Below, one piece after another: positions 50,042 to 63,507 of a stretch of DNA of 64,000 nucleotides. The stretch comes from Arcuatula senhousia. Taxonomy: Eukaryota > Mollusca > Bivalvia > Mytilida > Mytilidae. The stretch spans positions 65,221,702 to 65,285,701 of the forward strand of contig OZ020307.1 in the NCBI GenBank assembly GCA_963971305.1, in the 5' to 3' direction. Position numbers and translations under genes: made by a program. The notes under the pieces are model-generated. The model was not told the origin of the DNA. It saw only the letters and a program-made list of their open reading frames with translations, and ran no database searches. Numbering within the stretch: position 1 is the first letter of the stretch; each line of letters starts with the position of its first letter.

Positions 50042-52420
50042 ACTTCAGACAATAATTAAATATCACATTATTGTTTTATTCAAACAATGTTAATGTTTCT
50101 GTACGCCTTGGACTTCATAAAATAATGTGAATTTTGATTTTGCCTGACCTTAAAGAATGTTACTGCTATTTTATGTCTCAACTTCAAGCAGTGACATTAT
50201 TGTATTGTTACATGTCATCAACCAATGTTACCTTATTACAATGTAATAGTTATGATTGTGAAATTAATTCATGGTTTATTTGGTATACATATACATTGTT
50301 GTTACATCAAAAAACTGTTTCATATTCACCTGGTTAAAAACATGTATTCTAGACCTTATTACATTTTGTACAAAGCAATAGTCATAACCTAGTTCTTTAC
50401 TTGACTCGATCATTATCATGTGGAAATAGGGTATACATAAAGTGAAGACTTATAAAACATTCAGTTCTCGTTAATGTTGAAGGGAAACATGTTGAAAGAA
50501 GCAAGATTTTCATTGGGCTTTAGCATGGGCTTCTTATCAGTAATGTGAAATTAGAGAGTATTTGTAAAATGCCAGGCATTAAATGTGGTGATGTTATGAT
50601 TTATTTGCTTGTCTTTTGTTTTCTTATTGAATGTGTATTTCTTGATATACTTGTTTAGTTGACAAATCTCAAGGGAGAGGTCATTGACTATTATAAGTGT
50701 CAAGCAGAATAAGGCATTTGAGTTATGTATTTCTGTTTATTGGTGGCAGTATTATTGTTGTGAAAGATCACTAGAAATATAAAATAAGAGTTTTTTCTTT
50801 TCTTTTTAATTGGAAAAATAAATTATGTTTTGTGTATGAAAATAAGCCTTTAAAAGGTTACAATTTAATTCATTGTGGTGTGATAGTGTTTGATATGAAA
50901 GCTTATGTAAAGATCATGTTCCAAAACAACTTTGTTTATGTTTAATTATATGCTTTATAACAATGCATGCATAATATTTGGGGTTTTCTGTGTAAAACGG
51001 AGGCCCTTGTTGTATGGGAAAAAACATTTTAATAGTGGTGCACGTTTCATTTCTTTAGGTAAACCAAAATGCAATTGATATAGAATTTGTTAAAAACCTG
51101 TGACTGCTTATGACTGCTTACTGATGTTGATATGTTAAGTTGTGACACTAAAAATGAAAGAATATAAAATTTAGAAATCATTTTTGTAAAAACTACAATT
51201 TGACTTAGTTTGTTGTTGTTTATTTTACATTGTGTTTAATAATCTTCCATTATTATACTGATGATTTCAAATCAAAATCTTGTATGTTATTTTGCTGATA
51301 GCACCCAGTTGGAAAAGAAGCCATGAAGAAAAGCAAGCTTTTCATTGTCCAGTGATGACCAAGGATTTCGGTTGTCCAGAAGACGAAGAGACAGACTTCC
51401 AGTGGTAGAAGACTCGTTCACAAAGACTTCTCTGTAGCATATTTTAATGTGAAGCTTCATTACATTTTCAAAATTCTTAGGTTGATCCAATGATTGAACT
51501 TATATCACTTGATTAGATCTAATGGAACAACAACGACATTGCCATAACATAATATGGTAGCAAAAAATTTGGGTTGTATAAAAATGATAAATTTAGTCAA
51601 ATCTGCTTCCGAGTCCACCTTTATCCTTACATTGTATAAGTCTGAGAGCTGCATGAGCTTTGCAGTCTTTTGAGTTTTTCATAGGGCATTTACGGTTTGT
51701 TGTAAGGGAAAGTTGTTTCTATGCTGAAGAACTTAGTTTCATGAAAATTTACACCACTATAGTATATCTATAGCAAACATACCAACAGATAGACAAATAG
51801 TTCTTGGTTGTGCAAGGTATAAAAAAATGTTTGCCAAGTCCTTCATCATTCTTAAATGCTGAAATTAATCTAGTATTTATCTTTCAAAAATTTGTTTATT
51901 ACATTAAATAAGGTCATGAAAACAAGATTTGATTTAAACAGTAAGCTCATTAATTTGTCAAACATGTAGTTGAAATTTTCACAATGAGAGAGAAAATTCC
52001 TTAGGATCAGAAGAAGAGAAGATCAAAGTTAGACAAAGACCTGCCTGATTGCCGAACAGCTGACATCAATATTATATTGACATATTATCTCTGTTATTCA
52101 AATACAACATGAAATGTGTATGTGCCAAACATTTTAGTACAATCATGAAAGACTGTAAATTATATTGCTATATCATCCAATCTGAAATTACCACTGCCTA
52201 TTAAATGTGTATGTGCAATAAACATTTTCGTACAATCCAATGATGTAGACTTCCAGCACCAATTGTGTTCAAACCTATCTGTGATATGTACAGTGTTATG
52301 TTTTACAGAAATAAAATAATTTTTAATTAAATAGAATTTTTGTTTGTGTTTAAGAAGCTAAGGAGTACTAATTGGGTATTGGAATGTCACAAGTCTAATA
52401 AAAAATAGAGCAGTCCCTCA
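50042..52420 (+). other. Probable 3'UTR and downstream region of the RS-protein gene
   Basis: AT-rich and noncoding. AATAAA occurs several times, the clearest at 52310-52315. I cannot tell from sequence which is used. Short frames at 50134-50337 (+) and 51287-51490 (-) have no recognisable features. Confidence 0.4.
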
Positions 52421-52439
52421 TGACAGCTAATCCCATCAC

Positions 52440-53700
52440 CCATTACATTAAATTGTAAGTCAAGGAGGCCTAAATCTTGAACAGATGTTAATTACTATCC
52501 AAGATATACCCATTCACCAAATATCATTTCTCTACCACTTGTAGAGATATGGACCTTAACCAAGACTTTAACCCGAGTCATTCTTGCAGAAAATGGTAGG
52601 TCAAGGTGACCTTACAACCCGTCCGATTTAACTATGGACTCTTGATTGAAGTGCTCAAACACAACAATTAAAATTTACGTCGTCATGAACGACCAATCGG
52701 TTACAAAAAATGCAAATCGTCACAGTAGGAAAACCCAATCAGATGGAAGCTGCGTCAAACCATTCAATATCTAATCAGATTTAATGTTTGCACGACCCGT
52801 TCATCAGGTCCTTTATGGGAAACCACAAGATTTTTAATAGTATCATAGTAATCAGCCAATCATGACGACGTAAATTTTCATTGTTGTGTTTGCAAACTTC
52901 ACTTTATGCTACAATCGAAAGACGGGTTGTAACTTGGTACGGATGTTAATTACTGTCCAAGATGTACCAACTGGCCCAATATTATCTATTGTTAGTCCTA
53001 AGATATGGACCTTAACCAAAATTATAACCTGAGCCATGCATGCAAAAAATATAGGTCAAGGTTACCTTATTTTGGCGTGGATGCTTGTTAATATCCAAGA
53101 TGTACTCACTGTCCCAATATCATCTCTTGTAGTTGCTCAGATATGGATCTTATCCTAAAATTTAACCAGTCATTTATGGGAAAAAGGTAGGCCAAGGTGA
53201 CCAATTTTGGTTTAGATGTAGATGACTATCCAAGTTGTAACCACTGACCTAATTTCATCTCTTTATCACTTACAGTTGCTGAGATATGGGACTTTGCCAA
53301 AAACTTTAACCTGATTCATTCATGCAGAAAATGTAGGTCAAGGTAGCCTAGCTTTGGTACGGATGCTGGTTTCCTTTCCATGTTGTACCCACTGACCCAA
53401 TATCATCTCTCTATAACTTGCACTTGCTGAGATATGAACCTTAATAAAAACTTTAACCTGAGTCATTCATGCAGAAAATTTAGGTCAAGGTGACCTTATT
53501 TTGGAAGTTGCTGGTTACTATTTAAAATGTACTCACTGACTCAATATCTTTCTTTCACTTGCAGTTGCTAAAATATGGACCTTAACCAACACTTTAATCT
53601 TGAGTCATTCATGTGGAAAATGTAGGTCAAGGTGACTTGGTAATTTTGGTATTGATATGGACTACCATCAAAGATGTACCCACTCATCCCTCTTTGATGT
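52440..53700 (+). repeat. Diverged tandem array related to the nested pearl-like element
   Basis: About seven to eight diverged units of ~150-170 bp repeat GATATGGACCTTAACCAA and GTAGGTCAAGGTGACCTTA, alignable with the 146-bp units at 21945-22790. A 200-bp spacer (52615-52940) with other sequence interrupts it. No terminal hairpin or microsatellite was found, so it is an old or incomplete copy. Confidence 0.6.
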
Positions 53701-53936
53701 TAAGTTCCTAAGTTATTGACAAAACAAAAATCATAAGGAACAAACAAATTAAACACATTTCCTCTCCCCAACTCAGGGATAAAAAGGCCAACACAGTATA
53801 ATAAGACATAAAAAGATACAATTAAGGGGCTGTCCATGTAGAAATCAGGCAAAAGCGTACAGAAACTGGCACATGAAGAATTTTATCCCAGCAAATTTAT
53901 TGTTGTAATGTATTGTTGAACTCATATGTAAAACAA

Positions 53937-54613
53937 CAAGCATTCTGAGAGTATTGCAAAACAATACATAGTCCCCTACGGGCCTCATATTTCAGTCACT
54001 GGTAACAATTTGTCAAACAAATGAATACATAAACTTGATCAGTTTATTAACTTGTAGAAAATAAAATTGCAATGGATTTTCAAACTTCAAAGGGCCATAA
54101 CTCCCATTAAAAATTGTGGACCGGCATGACACTCAAACTTAATCTGTAACTCATCTTGGTTAACTCACATACCAAAAATCATCTCATTATCTATAAGCGT
54201 TTAGAAAAAAAGTGTGGAAAACTGATATTTTAGTGAATTTTCAAAGTTCAAAGGGCCATAACTCCCATAAAGATTTGAGGACCGGCATGAAACTCAAACT
54301 TGATCTGTTACTCATCATGGTTAACTCACATACCAAAAATCAGTTCATTATCTATAAGCGTTTAGAAAAAAAATGCAGAAAACTAAAATTTTAGTGAATT
54401 TTCAAAGTTCAAAGGGCCACAACTCCCATAAAAATTTGAGGACTGGCATGAAACTCAAACTTGATCTGTAACTCATCAAGGTAAACTCACATACCAGAAA
54501 TGAGTTCATTATCTTTAAGCGTTTAGAAAAAAAAAGTGCGGAAAACTGAGGCGTGACAGACGGACATAGCGCAAACCTATAGTCCCCTTCGGCTTTCGGC
54601 GGTAGGGGACTAA
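53937..54613 (+). mobile_element. AGTCCCCTA-family element, second copy
   Basis: It starts AAGCATTCTGAGAGTATTGC and AGTCCCCTAC (~53970), has three units of ~160 bp with AAAGGGCCATAACTCCCAT, then the hairpin AGTCCCC (54581-54587) / GGGGACT (54605-54611), ending CTAA then T. The next element begins three bases later at 54617, an end-to-start junction. Confidence 0.75.
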
Positions 54614-54616
54614 TAA

Positions 54617-55390
54617 ACTGTTAACACAGAGACATGTCTCGCCTGTCCCAGCTGGACACAGTATAAAATGAAGTAAAAATAAAAATGCAAATGTTTGAAG
54701 TTACTACAGTACTGGCAATTACTCATGATATTGATCTGTATTGGTGCAAATGAAGCTGTACATCAAATATCAATGGTTTACCATTACTTGTTTATATAAA
54801 ACAGACATTAGAAAAAAAAACATTTATAGCCAACTGAGTATAAAATCTCAAAGTCAGTAGACCATGACTGCAGAAGCCAAACAGATAAAATCCTCCTTAA
54901 ACTGATCTTAACTGATGCTTAAGCAGCTGCATACCAAATATAAATGGTGAACCATAAACACTCATGACATAAGTAAAAAGTTAAAAAGAGTAAAATCTCA
55001 AAGTCAGTAGACTGTGACTGCAGGAGCATACAGATGAAATGCTTTTGAAATTTATCTGATGCTAATGCAATTGCATACCCAATATCAATGGTGAACCATA
55101 ACTGCTTCATGTTAAACAGACGTAAGAAAAAAGGTTAACCTCTGCCAAATCAGTGTAAAATTTCAAAGTCAGTAGACCATGACTGCAGGAGCAATCAGGT
55201 GAAATCCTTTTAAAACTGATCTGTACTGATGCTGATGCAACTACATACCAAATATCAATAGTGTAACATAACTAGTAGACATAAAATAGACTTAAGCAAA
55301 AACTTTCATCAATTGTGGATGCCGCCACCGCCGACGTCAGATTCACCATACCTAGGTCTTGCCTTTTGCGACATTTGTTGCAGGCGAGAC
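54617..55390 (+). mobile_element. GTCTCGCC-family element (copy f)
   Basis: It starts ACTGTTAACACAGAGACATG and GTCTCGCCTG, has four units with AAAATCTCAAAGTCAGTAGAC, then a GCCGCCACCGCC microsatellite and the degraded hairpin CTTGCCTTTTGCGAC..GCAGGCGAGAC ending at 55390. Same subfamily as copy c, opposite orientation. Confidence 0.75.
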
Positions 55391-55660
55391 AAAAATCACC
55401 AGGATTTGTTTGAAAGCAACATGGATGACTTGATGACTTGCCTGATCATGTTGTATCTGCCACCAAAGTGAAAGTGTTTGAAAATAGACTTGACAACCAT
55501 TGGAAGAAACATCCACTGAAATACGACTTCACAGAGGAATATGGACCAATTAGAGGAAGTGACAAAGAAGTTACACCAACAGAATATCAACCTGAGATGA
55601 ACACAGAGGACCAGCAGGTCCTGCGTTCATAAAGAACGTAGGTAAACGTAGGTAGGTAAT
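55391..55660 (+). mobile_element. LINE 3' fragment
   Basis: 55438-55632 encodes DHVVSATKVKVFENRLDNHW, matching the usual C-terminal tail of some LINE reverse transcriptases (HVV.A.....FK.RLD..W). GTAGGTAAAC-like short repeats follow the stop, a typical LINE tail. The 5' part is missing. It is not a host gene. Confidence 0.6.
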
Positions 55661-55850
55661 AGTCAAAGTCACCCAACCAGAAAATCAAAGTAAAGGTCAA
55701 AAGATTGGGATGAATCTGTGCTAAGCTACTATTGGGACATATGCATACCAAGTTTCATCAACCTAAGACTTATAGTTCTTGAGATACAGAGGTGCTCAAA
55801 AAACTTTAACATTGAAAGATAACGCCACCACTGGTAAAGTAACACCCAGG
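55660..55850 (+). repeat. Single decayed unit of the GTCTCGCC-family array
   Basis: AAGTCACCCAACCAGAAAAT through ATACCAAGTTTCATCAACCT and ATAGTTCTTGAGATA matches one unit of copies b and d, then runs into GCCACCACTGGTAAAGTAAC, a remnant of the microsatellite and 3' region. No hairpin remains. Confidence 0.6.
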
Positions 55851-55859
55851 AGACACAAT

Positions 55860-58219
55860 GATCACACAATAAATAAAAACATTGTACGAAAGAATAAATT
55901 TATTCTAAAACAATTGTGTTCTAAATGAACTAACATACAAAATACAGATATAAAATGTTTGAACATGTAAAGCACTAAGCACAATAACAACACTTTGATT
56001 TGGCTAATAACAAGATATATGACAACCCTGGTCATTACAGGCCAATGAAAATAAATGCTGTAAAAATCAAGTGCAAAAGTTTAAAAAATGACAAAATATT
56101 ACAGGCAAAAATATACTGGTGAACAAAAAACTGGGGGGGATCTTCATTTTGTACACGATCATCTTCAAAATATAATGCCTGAATCAAAGGAAATTTTTCT
56201 TTATGAAAATTCAGACAATGAAATTTTAAAACACAGTTCCCTGCTCCCTTTTAAATCTTCCCAAAATTTTATCCAACTATTAATTACTTGATCAGTAGAA
56301 TAATTATAACTCCAAAATTAACCAAGCCATAAACAAGATAAGAACTACCACTAAAATTATGCATAGGCTAAATGAAATTCAAATTTATCTTTCTTTCAGA
56401 ATCTGGTATGACTTTCGCTATTGGCATAAACCTTGTATAAAACAAAAAAATATAAAACAACACAAAACATAAATATGGCTTGGCTGTAAATTACACAAAT
56501 TGTATAAAATGAATTTGGTCACTACATGTTAATCATTTTGGTCTAATAATTCTCAATAAATTAAATTAAAATGTTGTGATAAGTAAAGTGTGTCCCCCTT
56601 GACATTCTTGATTCAAACAATAATCTCTTCATTCGAAAAAAAGACGAAAAATATTACACACACATTTTGAGTAGAAGAGACACTGAAGAATCAAGGAAGA
56701 CAACTCAAGACTAACCTCCCTTCAACAATAAGAAATATTAAGGTATGGTTTCTGTTATTTCCCTTAAAGTACATCACATAAGCATGCCCATTTTTGGGGA
56801 GAATAATCTGGAACATACTGACACTCTAAAGCTCTGGTATTAGTTGAAATATGTTTTCAGCAAATTAAATATATTGTTTAGATTCTTTAAATAACTAGAA
56901 AACGTGATGCCCCATTGCCTAGTATGCTATGGCAAAAGACTATTTAATTGTCTCCATAATACTACAGGTAGCAATGTTGTTTGTATCTGTAAAACGCTGA
57001 TGATACCCAAAATCTCCAGGTAAAATTGTAGAAAAAGTCCAGAATACTGTTGTTTTTCTATAATTATCTAAAGTACAAAAAAAAACTGTGCATTTGGCAG
57101 GGTAGATACAATTTTAATTTGGGTTTTGGTCCACTGTCAGAAAAATAAAATCATTAACCTATTAACTACAATATAGCACCGTAAATTATACCTCACAACA
57201 TAACATGCACAACCACAAACTAAAATTAGCATAATATGTCAGGACTACAATAGTCTTACAGATTTTATACTGATTTTCGAATTTTTAAATTTGAAGAAAA
57301 AAATATATACTGTATGTATATAAAACAGCACACTTCTAATGTTTTACTTGCATTAATATAAATTGAGTAAATAATTTTGTTGTTGAAAAGTGAAACATCC
57401 ACATATTGCAAATCAAATATTAAATAACTTAGGCTCTATTTCCTCTTGTTCAAAATGCAATGTTAATATAATGTGAAGTTGAAATTGATTGAATATAGTT
57501 TAACATTAAGAATGCAATAAACACAACACATTGACAATGACAAATAAAGCAGTTGCAATTCATTTGTGTTATACAGCCCCAGCTAAAATAAATCATTTCA
57601 TTTTTCATTTCACTTTATATAATGATAATATTGTAGATACTCTACACATTGACATAAAATAACAGCTCTATAAGTTGAATTTGACATTTATAGTAGTTTA
57701 TAAAACACAATTATGACCATAAAAAGACACATTGCATTGCAATAGAATATTGAGACACTACTAGGCACTTCATGATATGAATACACCAAATAAATAAATA
57801 ACATCTCCTATGTACTAACTCTTTGATCTAATTCAATTTCATTGGCACAAAGAATATGATAAAAGACAATTAAATAAAAAACAAAAACATAATCATAATG
57901 GGTAAAAAACAAATTTCTCAATTGATCACATGTTAGGTTTTATTTTCTTCGATAAACTTTCACAAATCGCATTGTAAATTTTTTCATCTTCTTCATGTAA
58001 AAATAATATACATATTGCTACACTTAAAATTTGTAGAAATTATGAACTTTTGACTTTGGTTTGTTAAAAAATACATGTAAAATGCAAAAGGTCGTACAGG
58101 CTTTTCATTTGTTTTCTAGTAAAAACGTCTTTTTAAATTGTAAACAGGTATCAAAAAACAAATAAAATTTCAAAAGGTACAATATAAACAGAGTTTCAAA
58201 AGGTACAAAACAACCAGAG
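55860..58219 (-). other. Probable 3'UTR of the docking-protein gene
   Basis: AT-rich, repeat-poor and noncoding. It lies directly downstream of the minus-strand stop at 58220. Poly(A) signals in minus orientation (TTTATT on +) occur at several places, including ~57947 and ~55898. How far the transcript reaches cannot be decided here. Confidence 0.4.
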
Positions 58220-61200
58220 TTATTCAGCTTGTCCTGAATCAGAGGAGGACGTTGAATTTTTCCGATCTCTAAATGTCGGAGATGGTGAACTAGCTGATGT
58301 CTTTCTATCCCGAAAACTTGACAATGAGGCATTCCTGTCGACCCGTCTAAGACTAGAACTATCCTCACGATTCAGTGCATGTTCCCGACCTGCCCTCTGT
58401 ATAGCTTGTGTTGCCTCCATATCAATTAACGCATATTCCACATTGCTGGTCGAGGATTTCACAGATTTCATCGATGGTTTTCTCATAGATTTTCTTGTGG
58501 TTTTAGTTGGAAATGTCAAATCTATTTCAGCATAAATCAGCTGCCTTTCTCCCTCAGACGGTAAAGTCATACTTGTATTTTTTAACGGTGATGAGGGTGG
58601 GGTAATGTTTTCGTACACCCTATAAGGACCTTTCCTCTCAGGAAGTTTTGGAGGCCCATCGTCTGACCGTGACGTTTTAGCAAGAGATTCTTTATCTTGA
58701 CTGTAAATGCTTTGTTGAGACGGAGAATTTGATAACATGTCAAATGTAAACACTGAGGCCCCTGAAGGTGAAGTGGGAGTCGGCACAGGGCTTGTGGTAA
58801 AACTGTCTGTTCCCGTGTAAACTCGCTCCACCACTTTATACTCTTTCCCCGTTCTGGGCCTCAGGATAGTAGATGCTGGGCTGGTTCTGTTCCCATCATC
58901 AAGTCCACTTTCTTGAGATGATATTGAAATGGTATCATCCTGGTTGTGGGTTTCATCTACCTCGATTACAATTGCCTTAAATTTTTCCTCTTGTTCCTCA
59001 ATGGACTCTTTGGCGTCTGAAAATATATGAAGATTGTAAAATTGTTAAATGGTGTAATCCCCCCCATAAAATCATTTTTCTAATGCATCAATTGCATCAT
59101 ACTTAATAAATATATATTTATATATACCGAAAAGTGTTATTTATGTTGTACTGTTAAATCAATCATCTTTAATCAGAACGATAGTTGTATGTGTGAGTGT
59201 ATGTGAGCGGGAGAGAAAGGCTTTTTATTTTTACTGTATGTGATTACATGCTTGTAATGAGCCCTATGATAAGAAATAAAATATCTTTATCTTTATCTTT
59301 ATCTTATCTTATATATTCAATAATGAGATTTGAAATAAATGTATTTTACAAATTTAAATATCTGAAATTGAATATTTCTTGTTCTAAAACAGTGTTTTCT
59401 TTGATATGAGGATTGGTTTTGAATCATTTATTATATCTTTTATCTAAAGTTATTTTGTAGACAGCAAGCAGCTACCGATGGTCACATTGAAGGCTGCTGA
59501 CTCAGCCTGACTGTTTTGAAGGTTCCACATCTCAATATTTCCTCATTATATTTATTCTGCAGATATCAGAGCTTTTTAAGGTTTTAATATGTAAGTTGTA
59601 TCATTCATATAGTTTTCATTTTCAAACATTCATTATTATTTACATAAATACATGTATTTTACTTTGCTTATTTTCATTTTAATAGTTTAAATTGTTAAAA
59701 TGTGAAGATGCAAGATAACATTTATTTTTTCAGTAAAGATAGTTTGGTATATAGTATGCATGTTTAACTGGTATGAAGATGTGATTTAGTTGTATGCATA
59801 AGTTACTCTTTTAAGTATATCAATTAGGTTCTAAACAATAATGTTTAGTTACCTGATTCATTTGACCTTTGAACCCAAACAGAAGCCTCTTCTGAACTGT
59901 TGTTACCAATTTTTAGTATGGCACTAGCTATATCCCCATGTGCTGGGACATGTCTATTGGGAGAACTATCCATTGAATAAATAGACCGAAAGCTTTGATT
60001 AGAGCGCCAAGTGTCATGAAGACTTGACTTTGGAGTGTAAGGTGCACTCTCTAGTACTGGAGATAAAGAACATGGGTTACTCTTCAATTTAGGAGGTATA
60101 AAAGGTGGTAAGGATGTGACCAATCTAGCAATGGCAGCAGCCTCTTCTGCAGGAGACTGTTTTTGTGATTTATTGGGGCTCAGATCCTCGTCAGATTTAC
60201 AATCCACCGTTAATTTCATTGAATCACAATCGTCAGAAGAGCTTAGATTCCTATCCCTGGTTAGTAATTCTATCAGTTTTTCATCATCAGTTTTACTGGT
60301 ATCATCAGGTTTGTTGTAATCATATGTCATTCTCTTCACATGACGAACTGTGTACACATCACTCGTGTGGTCCTTATTGAATTTTAAACTTGTTTTGGGT
60401 GACGGAAAATCACTGACTTTTTTTCGAATTTCAGGTGTTCTTTTCTCATCACTGCTTTCAGAATTTTGACAAGGTCCCATGTAAAACTGTTTTGAATTTT
60501 CTTTATTGTTTTTCAAATTCTCCTCAACATCTGGTTTAGAATTTGTTTCCTCAGTAACAATAAGCTGAATCTGATCATCCAATGAAAAATTTGACGAAAA
60601 AGATTCTTCAGAATTTGTTTTCCCAGAATTGCTGCTCTGAGGTAGCATATCCAAGAAGCTTGACCTGTTGGGAAAACTTGATGACCTTCGTCTCTCAATA
60701 ATTGCAATTTCCTGTTGGCTTGCCCTTCGACTATTGCTAGGTGAACCACTTGACAATGAGATCGTATCCTTTTGATTTCTATTGTTCTGAACCCGTTCCA
60801 GACAACTTTCACTAGAACTAGATGCCAGTAAGTTTTCCTGACTTTGAGACATACTTTTCCTGTTCCCAGAATTCCTGCGAATTAGCCGACTGAGAAAACC
60901 TGGACTCTTTCCACCATCTACTTGAGTTTTGTCCGAAACAGACCGTGGAGGGGGAGGTCTCTCTGGTGTTTTTGTAGAACACTTAATCACATCATGCTTT
61001 TGGTAATTGATAAGGTTCGGAAACGGTATAATTGAGGATTTCCGTTCTGTATTCGGACTTGCAGAATCGACACTATGTTTCTCACTGCTGCTTATAGATT
61101 CAGAAGATGTTTTGTTTTCGCTAAGAATTGACTGATTGTTTCTCTGACTTGACATTGAGCTTTCTGATGAACATTTCATTGGTGTTTTGAAAGACGACAT

Positions 61201-63507
61201 GAGAAGATAATTCTCTTCTCTAACGAGGCCTTTAAAATTCTCATCTCTGACCAAACCCTTCGTGCAGACTTCAGTCGAACCACTGAAAGAATTGTTAAAA
61301 TTTGGCGGGAACAGTTTCCGCTCAGTTATTGCAGATGTGCTATTTGATCTTGAGTACTGAGGTGGTTTTGTTGTCAGATTTTGATCAGTTGTGTCAGTTT
61401 TAGGTTCTGGCTGAAACTGTCCAGCCATATCTATGTAACAACTTGTATAATCGTCCGTCTGCTCATCAGGTGGTTTTGGTGGATCTCTCTTAGGTTTTGA
61501 TATTCTGGTTGGAAGTTTGACCATCAATTCACAATCAAGATCTTCCTGGAGTTTCCCATGTTTTGATTTTGGCTCGACTTCAAAATTTCCCATAAGTAAG
61601 TAAGTCTCTTCTCTGATCGGTGCGGCATTTTCTTTTGGTGTTGGAAAATCCATAGAGTTTTGATAATTCGGCATGGTTCTCCTCCGACTTGGCAAAGGAG
61701 GTGGTGCTTCAATCAAATCTTTATTTTTGTCTGTAAACTTCGGTCCTTTTGGAGGAAGCTTTGGTGGAATACTTTCGGTACTTTGAAACGGAAACTCGTT
61801 TGCATAATTTGCTTCCCTGTAGGGAACTTTGGTCTGATCTTCATTGTTTGCATTCTGCAAGTTGTGAACAGATCCTCCTTGTGATGTGAAAAAGTTTTCC
61901 TTATTTGATGAACTAAAAGCCGGAGCACTCCAGTTGCCATGAACCTCTTGCTGTGCTGTAACTTCAACATGAACATGACTATTGTCAACATCACCGATAT
62001 CATATTTATCCAGATTCACGTAGGGTAGCGGTACTGACGATTTTGAATATGGCGGAATTTTTGTAAGTTTGCTTGCTAGATTTGGACTGAGCAAACTAGA
62101 CCTTGTATAGTCATAGAAATTGTCTGGATTGAGATTGATGTTGGCAGGACGTTTTGATCTACAGGGTAAAGGAGGTGGCCGATTTTTCTCTTTCTTCATT
62201 CCCTCTTGATACAGCCTTTTCTTTTCTGTTCTACAACCCTATAATTTTATAAAGGAAAGTTATAAACACTTCAAGGAGAAATAGTTAATTCCTGTGTGCC
62301 ATGTCATTATACAAAGCCATGTTTTATAATATTCAAATATGCATATGTTACAAAATATAAATACTTTCTTCTCAACTTTCAATGCAAACCCTCATTACAC
62401 TATGATGGATTGAAGCATGACACAAGAAAAATTGGTTAAACCATACACGTCTGCTGTCAATGAATACACCAAATAATGACCATTATATTTTTTCATCGAT
62501 GTGATAATTGGTATTATATGCATTGATCTCAAACCCTCAGTGCTAAGATTAATCTATTACCACGCATGTGATAGTCTAATTGTTGTATTTGGAAAACTGT
62601 TCAATACTTTTGTATTTCTACAGTACACTTTTCCAATCCTAGTTTACTCTGACCTTAAAATCTTTTGCTAGAGCAACTCTGACAAGACTAAAACATGCAT
62701 TAGATTTTGTTAGGTACTTAGTTGTAGTTTGTTTTTGACAACAACTTAACAGGAATCCTAAAAGTCACCCATTTTTCCTTTTGTTTGTTTGTATAAAAAG
62801 GTTTAGATTATTTTTTTTTACCTCAAGCATTTCATCTAACAAGGAAAGTTCTCTTTGAAGATTAGCTTCCTCTCCCTGTAGACGATCCCAGGCGTCTTGT
62901 CTATTGGACATGTCCTCCAATTCCTCGTCAATTCTATTTGGCACCGATCCTGTAAAGTTTTTTCTAGCGTCGGATATATAAGCACCATACCCACACAGAG
63001 CAGGGGCACTCCTTGAAACCTTCGTACTACACCCCAGGAAAGACTGATTTTCACTGGGCATATCAACAAGGCTAAGTTCTGAGTTACAACTGAACACACT
63101 GAGAGATGAGACATTTTGTTCGCTTGTTTTATCATGTGGCAAGTTGTTATACACGACTTCGTCTTTACGAGAGATCACAGTATTGCCTGACCCGAATGAA
63201 CTAGGAGACGTGTCACCCTGACTTCTGTTTTCAATATTATTGAGACCTGGTTTTCGTGTACATTTGAATCCTTCAACTTTCCGAATTCTACTTGGAGGAA
63301 TATCATAGTGAGACATCAATCGTTCCCTTTCTAAGTTTTCTATGCTACGCAGGTGGTGACTATGATCAGAATAAAATGAATGACGCTTAGGCCATCTGTT
63401 GTCATGTATGAACTTATGCTGAGAATCATTGAACGAGCTGTGAAAGTCTTTATAGAACCCATCTGAGAATATCCTGCTTCCATCTAAAGTATCGCAGCAT
63501 TGTGATC
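58220..63507 (-). CDS. GAB/DOS-like multisite docking protein, 3' three exons (partial)
   Basis: Exons (minus, 5' to 3'): 63507-62822, 62238-59853, 59016-58220, with phase-compatible GT/AG joins (3869 nt, ~1289 residues). The first exon opens in mid-codon, so the N-terminus lies beyond the window. Seen in order: Ser-rich sequence; a short coiled coil (LQGEEANLQRELSLLDEML); proline motifs (RPPPLP, PPKLPPK, PPPLPSR, RPPPPR); three YxxM sites (YLLM 61591-61602, YIDM 61426-61437, YLLM 61198-61209), which are PI3K p85 SH2-type ligands; YVNL, a GRB2-type site; and near the C-terminus YAEIDL and YALIDM, 33 residues apart. The last pair resembles the paired SHP2 sites of GAB1 and FRS2. Function inferred: phosphotyrosine scaffold downstream of receptor kinases. 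No PH or PTB domain is visible here, so family assignment is tentative. Confidence 0.7.
59282..59312. repeat. TATCTT microsatellite
   Basis: Short run of TATCTT/TATCT repeats in the intron between the last two docking-protein exons. Confidence 0.7.
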
